From assembly GCA_040226215.1 (NCBI GenBank), contig JAVKFF010000009.1, positions 1 to 15,868 of the forward strand: 15,868 nt of DNA, in the 5' to 3' direction. The first letter of the stretch is position 1. Each line of letters opens with the position of its first letter. This DNA is from JAVKFF01 sp040226215. Lineage in GTDB: Bacteria; Pseudomonadota; Alphaproteobacteria; DSM-16000; Inquilinaceae. Of the stretch, positions 1-6,461 are shown piece after piece. A program made the translations under genes and the position numbers. Below the pieces are notes generated by a model, which saw nothing but the letters and a program-made list of their open reading frames with translations, was not told the DNA's origin and made no database searches.

Positions 1-503
1 CCGGCCATGTCCTCCGGCGCCTCGATCGGCTGGTTGGCGCTGTAGTGGCGGAAGCCGCCGGCCTCCCACCAGCCGAGCACGCGGATGCCGGTTTCCTCCA
101 GGATGCGCTCGGCGAGTTCGTCGGCGAAGTCGCTCTCGAAAAATTCCCAGGCCGTCTGCTCGTCCGGGAAAAGGTAGGGGATCGACAGCGCCTGGATGTC
201 CGGGAAGATGGTGGCGAAGGCACCTTCCGAGACGTCGGACATCTGCAGCGTGCCGCGGCGCACCTGGCTCAGCCGGTCCTCGGGGCTGCCCAGCGTGCCG
301 CCATAGACCAGCTCGACCGCGATCGAGCCGTCGGTGCGCTCCTCGACCTCGCGCTCGAAGGTCTCGAACATGCCGTTGACATGGTCGAAGCCCTCCATGC
401 CCTGCGGCAGGGTCAGGCCGATCTGCAGGTCGGTCTGCGCAAGCGCCGTGCCGGACGCCAGCACGGTGGTCGAAACCAGGGCCGCTTTCAGGAATGATTT
501 CAT
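1..503 (-). CDS. TRAP transporter solute-binding protein, DctP family (3' part off the left edge)
   Basis: This is the N-terminal 167 residues of a periplasmic binding protein for a TRAP (secondary, sodium-driven) organic-acid importer. It opens with MKSFLKAALV and a typical Sec signal peptide, with likely cleavage after ALA22 before QTDLQIG. The mature part follows the DctP pattern: an early LGSPEDRLSQVRRGTLQM segment where the query protein is scored against the membrane partner, then IPYLFPDEQTAWEFF, then ERILEETGIRVLGWWEAGGFRHYSA. A strong ribosome site (GGGGAGG) lies about 7 nt before the ATG at 503 and fixes the start. The DctQ and DctM membrane subunits should lie further left, outside the window. 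Upstream on the same strand is an aldo/keto reductase, 150 bp away, so the two may share a transcript or this gene may start its own. The family call is secure. The ligand, probably a carboxylate, cannot be read from this fragment. Confidence 0.9.
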   Translation of the reverse strand, partial: MKSFLKAALVSTTVLASGTALAQTDLQIGLTLPQGMEGFDHVNGMFETFEREVEERTDGSIAVELVYGGTLGSPEDRLSQVRRGTLQMSDVSEGAFATIFPDIQALSIPYLFPDEQTAWEFFESDFADELAERILEETGIRVLGWWEAGGFRHYSANQPIEAPEDMA

Positions 504-596
504 TGCTCTGCCTCCCCTTCGGCATGGGTGGTGATGGACTGGCGCCGGACGCGGTCCTGCGTCATCGCGTGGTGCCCTTTTGCATGATGGGCTGTT

Positions 597-616
597 TTCT
601 TGCAGAAATGCAAGAA
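597..616. promoter_or_regulatory. Perfect 8-bp palindrome, candidate operator or hairpin upstream of the TRAP gene
   Basis: The arms TTCTTGCA and TGCAAGAA are perfectly complementary around a GAAA centre. The site is AT-rich against a GC-rich background. It sits 94 bp upstream of the TRAP start and 37 bp beyond the reductase stop. A further TTGCA half-site occurs nearby, inside the TTTTGCATG around 578-587. No T run follows on either strand, so an operator is more likely than an intrinsic terminator. On the minus strand a weak promoter-like pair (TTGCAT, 18 bp, CATCAT) overlaps it. All of this is seen in the sequence. The regulatory role is inferred. Confidence 0.4.
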
Positions 617-653
617 CCCTCTCCGTGCCGCCATGCCCGACCCGGGCGTCGCG

Positions 654-1631
654 TCACTGGTGGCCGGCAACCGCGCGCGGCCGGTAGGGCGCCTCCATCA
701 GCGCGACATCCTCCGCCGACAGGTCGATCTCCAGCGCCTTGATGGCGTCGGGGAACTGACCGAGCTTGGAGATGCCGACGATCGGCGCGGTGATGCCGGG
801 CCGGCTTGCCACCCAGGCATAGGCGACCGCGGCCATGGAGACGCCGTGCCGCTCCGCCACCGTGGCCACGGCGTCGATGATCGGGCCGTCGCGTTCGGCA
901 TCGTAGAGCATCCCGGCCATGCGGTCGGTCTCCGCACGCGTGGTCTTCTCGCCGCCGCGCGTGCGGTTGCCGGCCAGCCAGCCGCGGGCGAGCGGGCTCC
1001 ACGGAATCACGCCGATGCCCTCTTCCCGGCACAGCGGCAGCATCTCGCGCTCCTCCTCGCGGTAGAGCAGGTTGTAGTGGTTCTGCATGGAGACGAACGG
1101 CGCCCAGCCGTGCTGGCGCTGCAGGCCCAGCGCCTTCATGAACTGCCAGGCGTGCATCGACGACGCGCCGAGATAGCGCACCTTGCCCGCCCGCACCACG
1201 TCGTTCAGCGCGTCCAGCGTCTCCTCCAGCGGCGTGTCGTAGTCGAAGCGGTGGATCTGGTAGAGGTCGACATAGTCGGTCTGCAGGCGCGTCAGGCTGG
1301 CGTCGATGGCCTCGAAGACGTGCTTGCGCGACAGGCCGCGGTCGTTCACGTCGTCGCTGACGGGATTGTACAGCTTGGTGGCGATGACCAGTTCGTGGCG
1401 CTTCTTCAGCCCCTTCAGGACATTGCCGGTGATCACCTCGCTGGCGCCTCTGGAATACATGTCGGCGGTGTCGAAGAAATTGATGCCGTGCTCCACCGCC
1501 TGCTCGATGATCGGCCGGCTCGCCGCCTCGTCCAGCATCCATTTCTGCCAGGCGGGGTCGCCGAAGGTCATGCAGCCCAGCGACAGCCGCGAGACCTTCA
1601 GGCCGGTGCGGCCGAGACGAACATATTCCAT
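654..1631 (-). CDS. Aldo/keto reductase, YajO-like
   Basis: This is a complete NADPH-dependent oxidoreductase of 325 residues, the usual length for a single-domain TIM-barrel aldo/keto reductase. The catalytic tetrad is in place: D54 and Y59 in FFDTADMYS, K86 in VIATKLYNP, and H127 in LYQIHRFDY. The segment ALNDVVRAGKVRYLGASSMHAWQFMKAL, the stretch SMQNHYNLLYREEEREMLPLC, and the IPWSPLARG motif closely resemble E. coli YajO, which is of nearly identical length. The C-terminal GIS pocket (IVGISKLGQF) would hold the adenosine phosphate of NADPH. GGAGAG lies 5 nt before the ATG at 1631. The gene is transcribed away from the GntR regulator and towards the TRAP gene. Members reduce sugar-derived or other small aldehydes and ketones. 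The real substrate here is unknown, and its membership in the TRAP operon is only suggested by position. Confidence 0.93.
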   Translation of the reverse strand: MEYVRLGRTGLKVSRLSLGCMTFGDPAWQKWMLDEAASRPIIEQAVEHGINFFDTADMYSRGASEVITGNVLKGLKKRHELVIATKLYNPVSDDVNDRGLSRKHVFEAIDASLTRLQTDYVDLYQIHRFDYDTPLEETLDALNDVVRAGKVRYLGASSMHAWQFMKALGLQRQHGWAPFVSMQNHYNLLYREEEREMLPLCREEGIGVIPWSPLARGWLAGNRTRGGEKTTRAETDRMAGMLYDAERDGPIIDAVATVAERHGVSMAAVAYAWVASRPGITAPIVGISKLGQFPDAIKALEIDLSAEDVALMEAPYRPRAVAGHQ

Positions 1632-1708
1632 GGGGGCTCTCCGATCATTTCGTGTGCTGTAGAGGCATCACAGAGGGGATGCGCCACACTTTGCCAGACC
1701 ACCCTCGG

Positions 1709-1729
1709 CGATCAAGTAGTTTAAGATCG
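1709..1729. promoter_or_regulatory. Candidate operator: CGATC - 11 bp - GATCG inverted repeat in the divergent region
   Basis: A 5-bp inverted repeat (CGATC at 1709-1713, GATCG at 1725-1729) flanks an AT-rich 11-bp centre in the middle of the 196-bp gap between the divergent reductase and GntR genes. Dyads of about this size are usual binding sites for GntR-type dimers, which commonly act on their own intergenic region. The short arms mean chance occurrence cannot be excluded. Confidence 0.25.
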
Positions 1730-1747
1730 ACGCTGTACCGGCAACAA
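1718..1747 (-). promoter_or_regulatory. Possible promoter for the aldo/keto reductase gene
   Basis: On the minus strand TTGTTG (1742-1747) and TAAACT (1718-1723) are separated by 18 bp, giving a weak sigma70-like pair 87 bp upstream of the reductase ATG. The -10 box lies inside the AT-rich centre of the CGATC/GATCG inverted repeat at 1709-1729, so a regulator bound there would cover it. The match is modest and based on inspection only. Confidence 0.22.
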
Positions 1748-1759
1748 AACGCCGAAAAT

Positions 1760-1827
1760 GCCCGTGGGAGATTCAACTTGCGCCACCATCGCGGTGATAT
1801 ATTCTGCCATCACACTCAACCACGGGC
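1760..1827. promoter_or_regulatory. Possible GntR promoter bracketed by an 8-bp inverted repeat
   Basis: GCCCGTGG (1760-1767) and CCACGGGC (1820-1827) form a perfect inverted repeat separated by 52 bp. The right arm abuts the GTG at 1828. Between them is a weak promoter-like pair, TTGCGC (1778-1783) and TATTCT (1800-1805), with a 16-bp spacer, in one of the few AT-rich patches nearby. The transcript leader would be very short, or the right arm would form part of the start region. The sequence facts are certain. The role in expression of the regulator and its downstream transporter is inferred. Confidence 0.25.
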
Positions 1828-2865
1828 GTGCGCATGTTTCGTGTCGACCGCAGCATGATCGACAAGTCCCAGCCGGTGCCGGTCGGAACCCAGCTGCGCG
1901 GTCTCCTGGCCTATATCATCTCCCATGGCGACATGCCCTACGGCACCAGGCTGCCCTCCGTGCGCGATCTGGCGGAAGAGCTCGCGGTCGCCCCGGTCAC
2001 CGTCAACCAGGTCTATCGCGACCTGCGCCTGGCCGGCCTGATCGAAATCCGCCGCGGCCGCGGCGCCTTCGTCGCCCGCGACCCCGACCGCAAGCTGGGC
2101 ACGGCGGCGCCGGCGGTGCAGCTGCGCCGGCAGATCGACATCCTGCTCGACAAGGCGGCGGAGCTGCAGGTCGACCCCGGCTTTCTCGTCTCCATGATCA
2201 CCGCGCAGTTGCAGGTGCGCCGCACGCGGCGCGGCCTGCGCCTGGTCTTCGTCGGCATCTTCCGTCAGCCGGCGCAGGACTACGTCGCCGATTTGCGCCG
2301 CGTGCTGCTGCCGGAGGACGAGATCGAGATCGTCACCATCGACGAGCTCCGGGCCGATCCCGAGGCGGTGGCCCTGTGCGGTCGCGCCGACGCGGCGCTG
2401 ACCTTCGTCCACCGCGAGGCCGAGGTGGCGGCGCTGATCCCGGACACCGAGATCATCACCATTCGCTTCATCCCGTCGAACGCCACCCGCCAGGCGCTGG
2501 CCGGTCTGGATCCGCGCAGCCGGCTGCTGGCGGTCTCCCACTTCCAGGAATACCTCGCCATCATGCGGCCCTCGATCCAGCAGTTCGCGCCGCATCTCTC
2601 CGACATCCGCGTCACCTATTCGGGCGCCGACACGCTGGCCCAGGCCATCGCCGACCGCGACGCCGTGGTCTTCGCCACCGGCGCCGACGCGGTGGCGGCG
2701 CTGGTGCCCGAGGGCGTGCCCTGTTTCGAGTACCGGCACGTGCCCGACCCGGGCGAGGTCGACCGCATCCTGGTTCCCGTCCTCACCCAGAAGCGGTCCG
2801 AGAAGCTGGCCCGCCAGGAACCGCGCCGGACCGTCACCGCCGACCAGGCGACGGCGGCGCCGTAA
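1828..2865 (+). CDS. GntR-family transcriptional regulator with a periplasmic-binding-like sensor domain
   Basis: This is a 345-residue DNA-binding regulator, the first gene of the peptide-type ABC operon and 40 bp ahead of the binding-protein gene, so it is very probably the local controller. Residues about 15-83 form a winged helix of the GntR type: VGTQLRGLLAYIISHGDMPYGTRLPSVRDLAEELAVAPVTVNQVYRDLRLAGLIEIRRGRGAFVA contains the recognition helix and the RGRGAFV wing. A helical linker (about 90-120) leads to a C-terminal domain of about 220 residues beginning LRLVFVGIF. This does not look like FCD or UTRA. The alternating strands and helices (ADAALTFVHREAEVAALIP, AVVFATGADAV) resemble a LacI-type periplasmic-binding fold, which I infer rather than recognise firmly. 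The start could be the GTG at 1828 or the ATG at 1834. Neither has a good ribosome site. The effector is unknown and may be the transported compound. Confidence 0.88.
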   Translation: MRMFRVDRSMIDKSQPVPVGTQLRGLLAYIISHGDMPYGTRLPSVRDLAEELAVAPVTVNQVYRDLRLAGLIEIRRGRGAFVARDPDRKLGTAAPAVQLRRQIDILLDKAAELQVDPGFLVSMITAQLQVRRTRRGLRLVFVGIFRQPAQDYVADLRRVLLPEDEIEIVTIDELRADPEAVALCGRADAALTFVHREAEVAALIPDTEIITIRFIPSNATRQALAGLDPRSRLLAVSHFQEYLAIMRPSIQQFAPHLSDIRVTYSGADTLAQAIADRDAVVFATGADAVAALVPEGVPCFEYRHVPDPGEVDRILVPVLTQKRSEKLARQEPRRTVTADQATAAP

Positions 2866-2905
2866 GACCGTTTTGCAGTCCAACAGGCAAGAACAGGAGG
2901 CAATC

Positions 2906-4447
2906 ATGAAAGCGATCTCTCTCTCGACGACGTCCCTCACCACCACCGCGATGGCGCTGGTGCTCGGCCTGGGCTGGGTTCTCCCCGCCTCGGCGCAGCT
3001 GCCCGACCCGGTGCGCGTCGGCATCGACGTCGATGCCGGCTCGCTCGACCCGCGCCTGGCGCGCGACACCACCGCCTACCGCGTGGTCGACCTGGTCTAT
3101 GACGGTCTCGTGCGCCTCAACGCCTCGCTGGAGCCGCAGCCCGGCCTGGCGGTGAGCTGGGAGAACCCCGAGCCGACGCAGTGGGTCTTCACCCTGCGCG
3201 AGGGCGTCACCTTCCAGGACGGCAGCGCCTTCACCGCCGAGGATGTGGTGTTCACCTACGAGACCGCGCTCAACCCCGACTTCGGCGCGCCGTTCCGGGC
3301 CCTGATCTCGCCGATCGAAGCGATCGAGGCGGTCGACGACTACACCGTGCGCATGACCCTGTCGGCGCCCTACTCGCCGCTGCTCTCCTATCTCGACATC
3401 GGCATCGTGCCCAGCGACCTGGTCGAGTCGGGTCACGACATCGCCATCGAGCCGGTCGGCACCGGGCCGATGACGCTGGAGGAATGGGACCGCGGCAGCC
3501 GTCTGCTGCTGGCGCCCAACGCGGACTATTGGGGCGAGATGCCGGCGGCCTCCATGGAGATCGTCGTCATCGGCGACAACACCTCCCGCGCCCAGGCTTT
3601 CGAGGCCGGCGACCTGCACCTCATCCAGTCGCCCCTGTCGCCGCAGGACATCCTGCGCCTGGCCGAGGACGACAGCTACCGGAACGCCATCGAGAGCGGC
3701 CTCGGCGTCACCTACCTGAACATCAACACCTCCGTCCCGCTCCTCTCCGACCCGCGCATGCGCCAGGCGATCACCATGCTGGTCGACCAGGAGACCATCG
3801 TGAACCAGATCTACGAGGGCGTGGACACCGTCGCCAACGGCGTGCTGCTGCCCTCGTCCTGGGCCTATTCGCAGGACATCCAGCAGCCCGGCTTCGACCC
3901 CGAGGGGGCGGTCGCGCTGCTCAACGAGATGGGCTGGACCGACAGCGACGGCGACGGCATCCTCGACCGCGACGGCGAGACGCTGACCATCGAGGTCGCC
4001 ACCCACAGCGAGGACCCCAACCGCATCCAGTCGGTCGAATACATCCAGGCGGTGATGCAGTCGGTCGGCATCGACGCCGAGATCTCCATCTCCGACTGGC
4101 CGTCCTATTCCGGCCGGGTGCAGAATAGCGGTCACCAGATCGGCCTGCAGGGCTGGCTCAACATCGTCGATCCCGACCGCATGCTCTTCGGCCAGCTGAC
4201 AACCGACGGTCCGCTGAACTGGGGCGACTATTCCAATCCCGAGGTCGACGCCCTGCTGGAGCAGGGCCGCCAGGCCCTCACCCAGGAGGAGCGCACCGAG
4301 GCCTACCAGGCCGCGGCGGAGATCCTGGCCGAGGAACTGCCCTACTACATCATCTCCTATCAGGGCTATCAGGTGTTCTGGGATCCGGCGCTCGGCGACA
4401 TCGACGTCAACCCGCGCGGTTTCCTGCGCGGCGTCGTCATGGACTGA
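2906..4447 (+). CDS. Peptide-type ABC transporter substrate-binding protein (solute-binding family 5)
   Basis: This is the periplasmic receptor of the ABC importer encoded downstream, 513 residues long and normal for the family. The ATG at 2906 is chosen because AGGAGG sits 5 nt before it and because MKAISLSTTS begins a clear signal peptide with likely cleavage after ASA30. An upstream in-frame ATG at 2873 would only spoil the signal. Family-5 hallmarks are LAVSWENPEPTQWVFTLREGV, FQDGSAFTAEDVVFTYE (about 81-119), the VGTGPM turn (184-189), and the late FWDP..GDIDVNPRG segment. Residues 346-356 (DSDGDGILDRD) form an EF-hand-like acidic loop often found at this place in such receptors, which could bind calcium. 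Possible ligands are di- or oligopeptides, acylated amino acids, opines or nickel complexes. The adjacent deacylase favours an acylated compound. The mRNA after the stop is highly structured. Confidence 0.92.
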   Translation: MKAISLSTTSLTTTAMALVLGLGWVLPASAQLPDPVRVGIDVDAGSLDPRLARDTTAYRVVDLVYDGLVRLNASLEPQPGLAVSWENPEPTQWVFTLREGVTFQDGSAFTAEDVVFTYETALNPDFGAPFRALISPIEAIEAVDDYTVRMTLSAPYSPLLSYLDIGIVPSDLVESGHDIAIEPVGTGPMTLEEWDRGSRLLLAPNADYWGEMPAASMEIVVIGDNTSRAQAFEAGDLHLIQSPLSPQDILRLAEDDSYRNAIESGLGVTYLNINTSVPLLSDPRMRQAITMLVDQETIVNQIYEGVDTVANGVLLPSSWAYSQDIQQPGFDPEGAVALLNEMGWTDSDGDGILDRDGETLTIEVATHSEDPNRIQSVEYIQAVMQSVGIDAEISISDWPSYSGRVQNSGHQIGLQGWLNIVDPDRMLFGQLTTDGPLNWGDYSNPEVDALLEQGRQALTQEERTEAYQAAAEILAEELPYYIISYQGYQVFWDPALGDIDVNPRGFLRGVVMD

Positions 4448-4461
4448 CGCGTCCACGCGTC
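4446..4461 (+). other. Short hairpin overlapping the binding-protein stop codon
   Basis: GACGCG (4446-4451) and CGCGTC (4456-4461) pair around TCCA. The left arm begins in the TGA stop at 4445-4447. It is the first of several stems between the receptor and permease genes and could block 3' exonucleases, protecting the highly needed receptor message. The pairing is exact. The role is inferred. Confidence 0.35.
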
Positions 4462-4467
4462 CTCCCC

Positions 4468-4527
4468 GCCCCGGCACGGGCGCCCTCGTCCCCCCGGATG
4501 AGGTGTGCCGGTGCCGGGGCACCTTTT
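4468..4527 (+). terminator. Intercistronic attenuator-like structure: 10-bp inverted repeat and a hairpin with a T run
   Basis: GCCCCGGCAC (4468-4477) is perfectly complementary to GTGCCGGGGC (4511-4520). The right arm also takes part in a local hairpin, GGTGCC (4510-4515) with GGCACC (4518-4523), directly followed by TTTT (4524-4527). The two pairings exclude one another. The local stem with its short T run resembles a partial rho-independent terminator or attenuator. It lies in the 122-bp gap between the abundant receptor and the permease gene, whose ATG at 4570 has no obvious ribosome site. Reduced read-through here would give the usual excess of receptor over membrane subunits. T4 is short, so termination would be incomplete. 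Confidence 0.4.
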
Positions 4528-4569
4528 GCCACGCCCGTTCCGCCGCCCCAGCCGGTCCGCCCCCGCCCG

Positions 4570-5550
4570 ATGATCGCCTATATTCTGCGACGTCTCCTGC
4601 TGCTGCTGCCGATGGCCGCGGGCATGATCGTGGTCACCTTCGGCCTGCTGTTGCTGATTCCCGGCGACCCGGCGTCGGTCCTGCTCGGCCCCGAGGCGAC
4701 GCCCGACCAGATCGCCCGGCTGCGCGACCGGCTCGGCCTGAACGATCCCTGGTACGTCCAGCTCGGCCTCTATTTCGGCAATGTCGCCCAGGGCGATCTC
4801 GGCATGTCGATCTTCCAGAGCCAGCCGGTGCTGACGGTGATTTTCGACCGGCTCGGCGCCACCATCGAGCTCGCCGTCGCCGCGCTCCTGATCGCCACCG
4901 TCATCGGCGTCACGCTCGGCATCCTCGCCGCCACCAGGCAGGGCAGCTGGATCGACACCGCCTGCATGCTGTTCGCCCAGCTCGGCGTCTCCATGCCGGT
5001 CTACTGGCTCGGCATCCTGCTGATGCTGCTGTTCGCCGTGACGCTGGGCTGGCTGCCATCGATCGGCCGGGGCGAGCCGATCGTCGACGCCTTGGGCGCG
5101 GCACTGACCGGCCGGCCGGGGGTGCTTCTCGACAGCCTCGCCCACCTGCTGATGCCGGCCATCGCGCTCGGCGCCAACTCCGCCGCCATCATCAGCCGCC
5201 TGGTGCGCACCGCCATGCTGGAGGTGCTGCGCGAGGATTTCGTGCGCACCGCCTATTCCAAGGGCCTGCGCCGCCGCCGGGTGATGCTGGGCCACGTCTT
5301 CCGCAACGCGCTGATGCCGGTGATCTCGATCATCGGCCTGCGCTTCGGCATCCTGCTGGGCGGTGCGGTGCTGACCGAGCAGATCTTCGGCTGGCCCGGC
5401 CTCGGCCAGCTCACCATCACCGCCATCTCGCAGCGCGACCTGCAGCTCATCCAGGGCGTGCTGCTCTCCTTCGGGCTGATCTTCGCGCTCGTCAACCTGG
5501 TGGTCGACCTCGCCTACGCGGCGATCGATCCCCGCGTGCGGCTGGGCTGA
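4570..5550 (+). CDS. Peptide-type ABC transporter permease, DppB/OppB class
   Basis: This is one of the two inner-membrane channel subunits of the importer. The protein is 326 residues if started at the ATG at 4570. Earlier in-frame starts (4498) add only a proline-rich, non-membrane leader. The opening MIAYILRRLLLLLPMAAGMIVVTFGLLLLIPGDPA is the classic first helix of this class, followed by the PEATPDQIARLRDRLGL segment and the GDLGMSIF loop. Further membrane helices lie at about 100-120, 135-160, 190-210, 247-270 and 297-318. The ATPase-contact EAA loop is REDFVRTAYSKGLRRRRVMLGH (221-242). The C-terminal E..FGWPGLGQL..AI..RD motif (270-290) is diagnostic. The ribosome site is poor, so translation may depend on the upstream mRNA structure. 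Confidence 0.93.
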   Translation: MIAYILRRLLLLLPMAAGMIVVTFGLLLLIPGDPASVLLGPEATPDQIARLRDRLGLNDPWYVQLGLYFGNVAQGDLGMSIFQSQPVLTVIFDRLGATIELAVAALLIATVIGVTLGILAATRQGSWIDTACMLFAQLGVSMPVYWLGILLMLLFAVTLGWLPSIGRGEPIVDALGAALTGRPGVLLDSLAHLLMPAIALGANSAAIISRLVRTAMLEVLREDFVRTAYSKGLRRRRVMLGHVFRNALMPVISIIGLRFGILLGGAVLTEQIFGWPGLGQLTITAISQRDLQLIQGVLLSFGLIFALVNLVVDLAYAAIDPRVRLG

Positions 5551-5557
5551 GGCGGCG

Positions 5558-6421
5558 GTGCCGATGCTCAAGCGCGCGCTCTCCAACACCTCGCTCATGG
5601 TCGGCGGCACGATCTCGGCGACGATCCTCATCCTGGCCATCTTCGCGCCCGTCTTCGCCACCCACGGGGTGGAGCAGATGGACATGGCCAACCGCTTCGC
5701 CGGGCCGAGCTGGGAGCACTTCATCGGCACCGACAATTTCGGCCGCGACCTGTGGACGCGGATGATCTATGGCGCCCGCATCTCGCTCACCATCGCCCTG
5801 CTCTCGGTCGTCTCCGCCGCCGCCATCGGCACCGTGGTCGGGCTGGCCGCGGGCTATTTCGGCGGCTGGATCGACCTCCTGCTGATGCGCGTCACCGACA
5901 TCTTCCTGGGCTTCCCGGCCCTCATTCTGGCGCTTTCGGTCGTCGCGGTGATGGGACCGGGCGTCTACAACGTCGCCATCGCGCTGATCCTGGTCTTCTG
6001 GACCGAGTATGCCCGGGTAGTGCGGGCCACCACGCTGGTTCTGCGCGAGCAGGCCTATATCGCCGCGGCCAAGACGCTGGGCGCCTCCTGGCGACGCATC
6101 CTCTTTCGCGAGATCCTGCCAAACGCCATGGGCCCGATCATCGTGCTGGCCACGCTGGGCCTCGGCACCGCGGTGATCGCGGAATCGGCGATGAGCTTCC
6201 TGGGTTTCGGCGTGCCGCCGCCGGAGCCGACCTGGGGCTGGACGCTGGCCTACGGCACCCGCTTCATGCGCGACGACCCGTGGCTGTCCATCGTCTCCGG
6301 CCTCGCCATCATGATCACCGTGCTCGGCTTCAACCTCTTGGGCGACGGCCTGCGCGACCTCCTCGACCCCCGCCAACTCAGCCGGTCGGACCGCGCCCCG
6401 CGCGGCAGCGCCGCCCGATGA
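5558..6421 (+). CDS. Peptide-type ABC transporter permease, DppC/OppC class
   Basis: This is the second channel subunit, 287 residues, 7 bp after the first permease. The diagnostic EHFIGTDNFGRDLWTRMIYGARISL segment (about 53-77) is present. The EAA loop that docks on the ATPases is REQAYIAAAKTLGASWRRILFREILPN (163-189). The ending ..SFLGFGVPPPEPTWGWTLAYG and LGFNLLGDGLRDLLDPR is typical. About six membrane helices can be seen. The start may be the GTG at 5558, which has GAGG 5 nt upstream overlapping the previous stop, or the ATG at 5564, which has longer spacing. The two differ by only two residues. The stop (6419-6421) overlaps an ATG that opens a 13-codon reading frame leading to the deacylase gene. 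Confidence 0.93.
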   Translation: MPMLKRALSNTSLMVGGTISATILILAIFAPVFATHGVEQMDMANRFAGPSWEHFIGTDNFGRDLWTRMIYGARISLTIALLSVVSAAAIGTVVGLAAGYFGGWIDLLLMRVTDIFLGFPALILALSVVAVMGPGVYNVAIALILVFWTEYARVVRATTLVLREQAYIAAAKTLGASWRRILFREILPNAMGPIIVLATLGLGTAVIAESAMSFLGFGVPPPEPTWGWTLAYGTRFMRDDPWLSIVSGLAIMITVLGFNLLGDGLRDLLDPRQLSRSDRAPRGSAAR

Positions 6422-6459
6422 CCGGCCTCCATATTCGCAGCCTAGAAGGACCCGTTTAG
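6418..6459 (+). CDS. Possible 13-codon leader frame between permease and deacylase
   Basis: An ATG at 6418 overlaps the permease stop as ATGA. The frame reads MTGLHIRSLEGPV and stops with TAG 2 nt before the deacylase ATG. Such an arrangement could couple translation of the two genes: ribosomes finishing the permease restart here and then again at 6462. It also resembles the usual permease-to-ATPase ATGA junction and the first residues of an ATPase gene, so it may be a scar of an inserted deacylase gene. No independent ribosome site is seen. This is speculative. Confidence 0.2.
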   Translation: MTGLHIRSLEGPV

Positions 6460-6461
6460 AG

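Noticed and set aside
600..1724. A 374-codon open frame on the plus strand over the aldo/keto reductase
   Set aside because: The minus strand carries the complete catalytic tetrad and a ribosome site. The plus frame has no recognisable domain.
2834..4522. A 562-codon open frame on the minus strand opposite the receptor gene
   Set aside because: The same antisense effect. The plus strand has a signal peptide, ribosome site and full family motifs, while this frame has none.
4498..4569. Longer N terminus for the first permease
   Set aside because: The added 24 residues are Pro/Ala-rich and come from the intercistronic hairpin region. The family begins at MIAYILRR.
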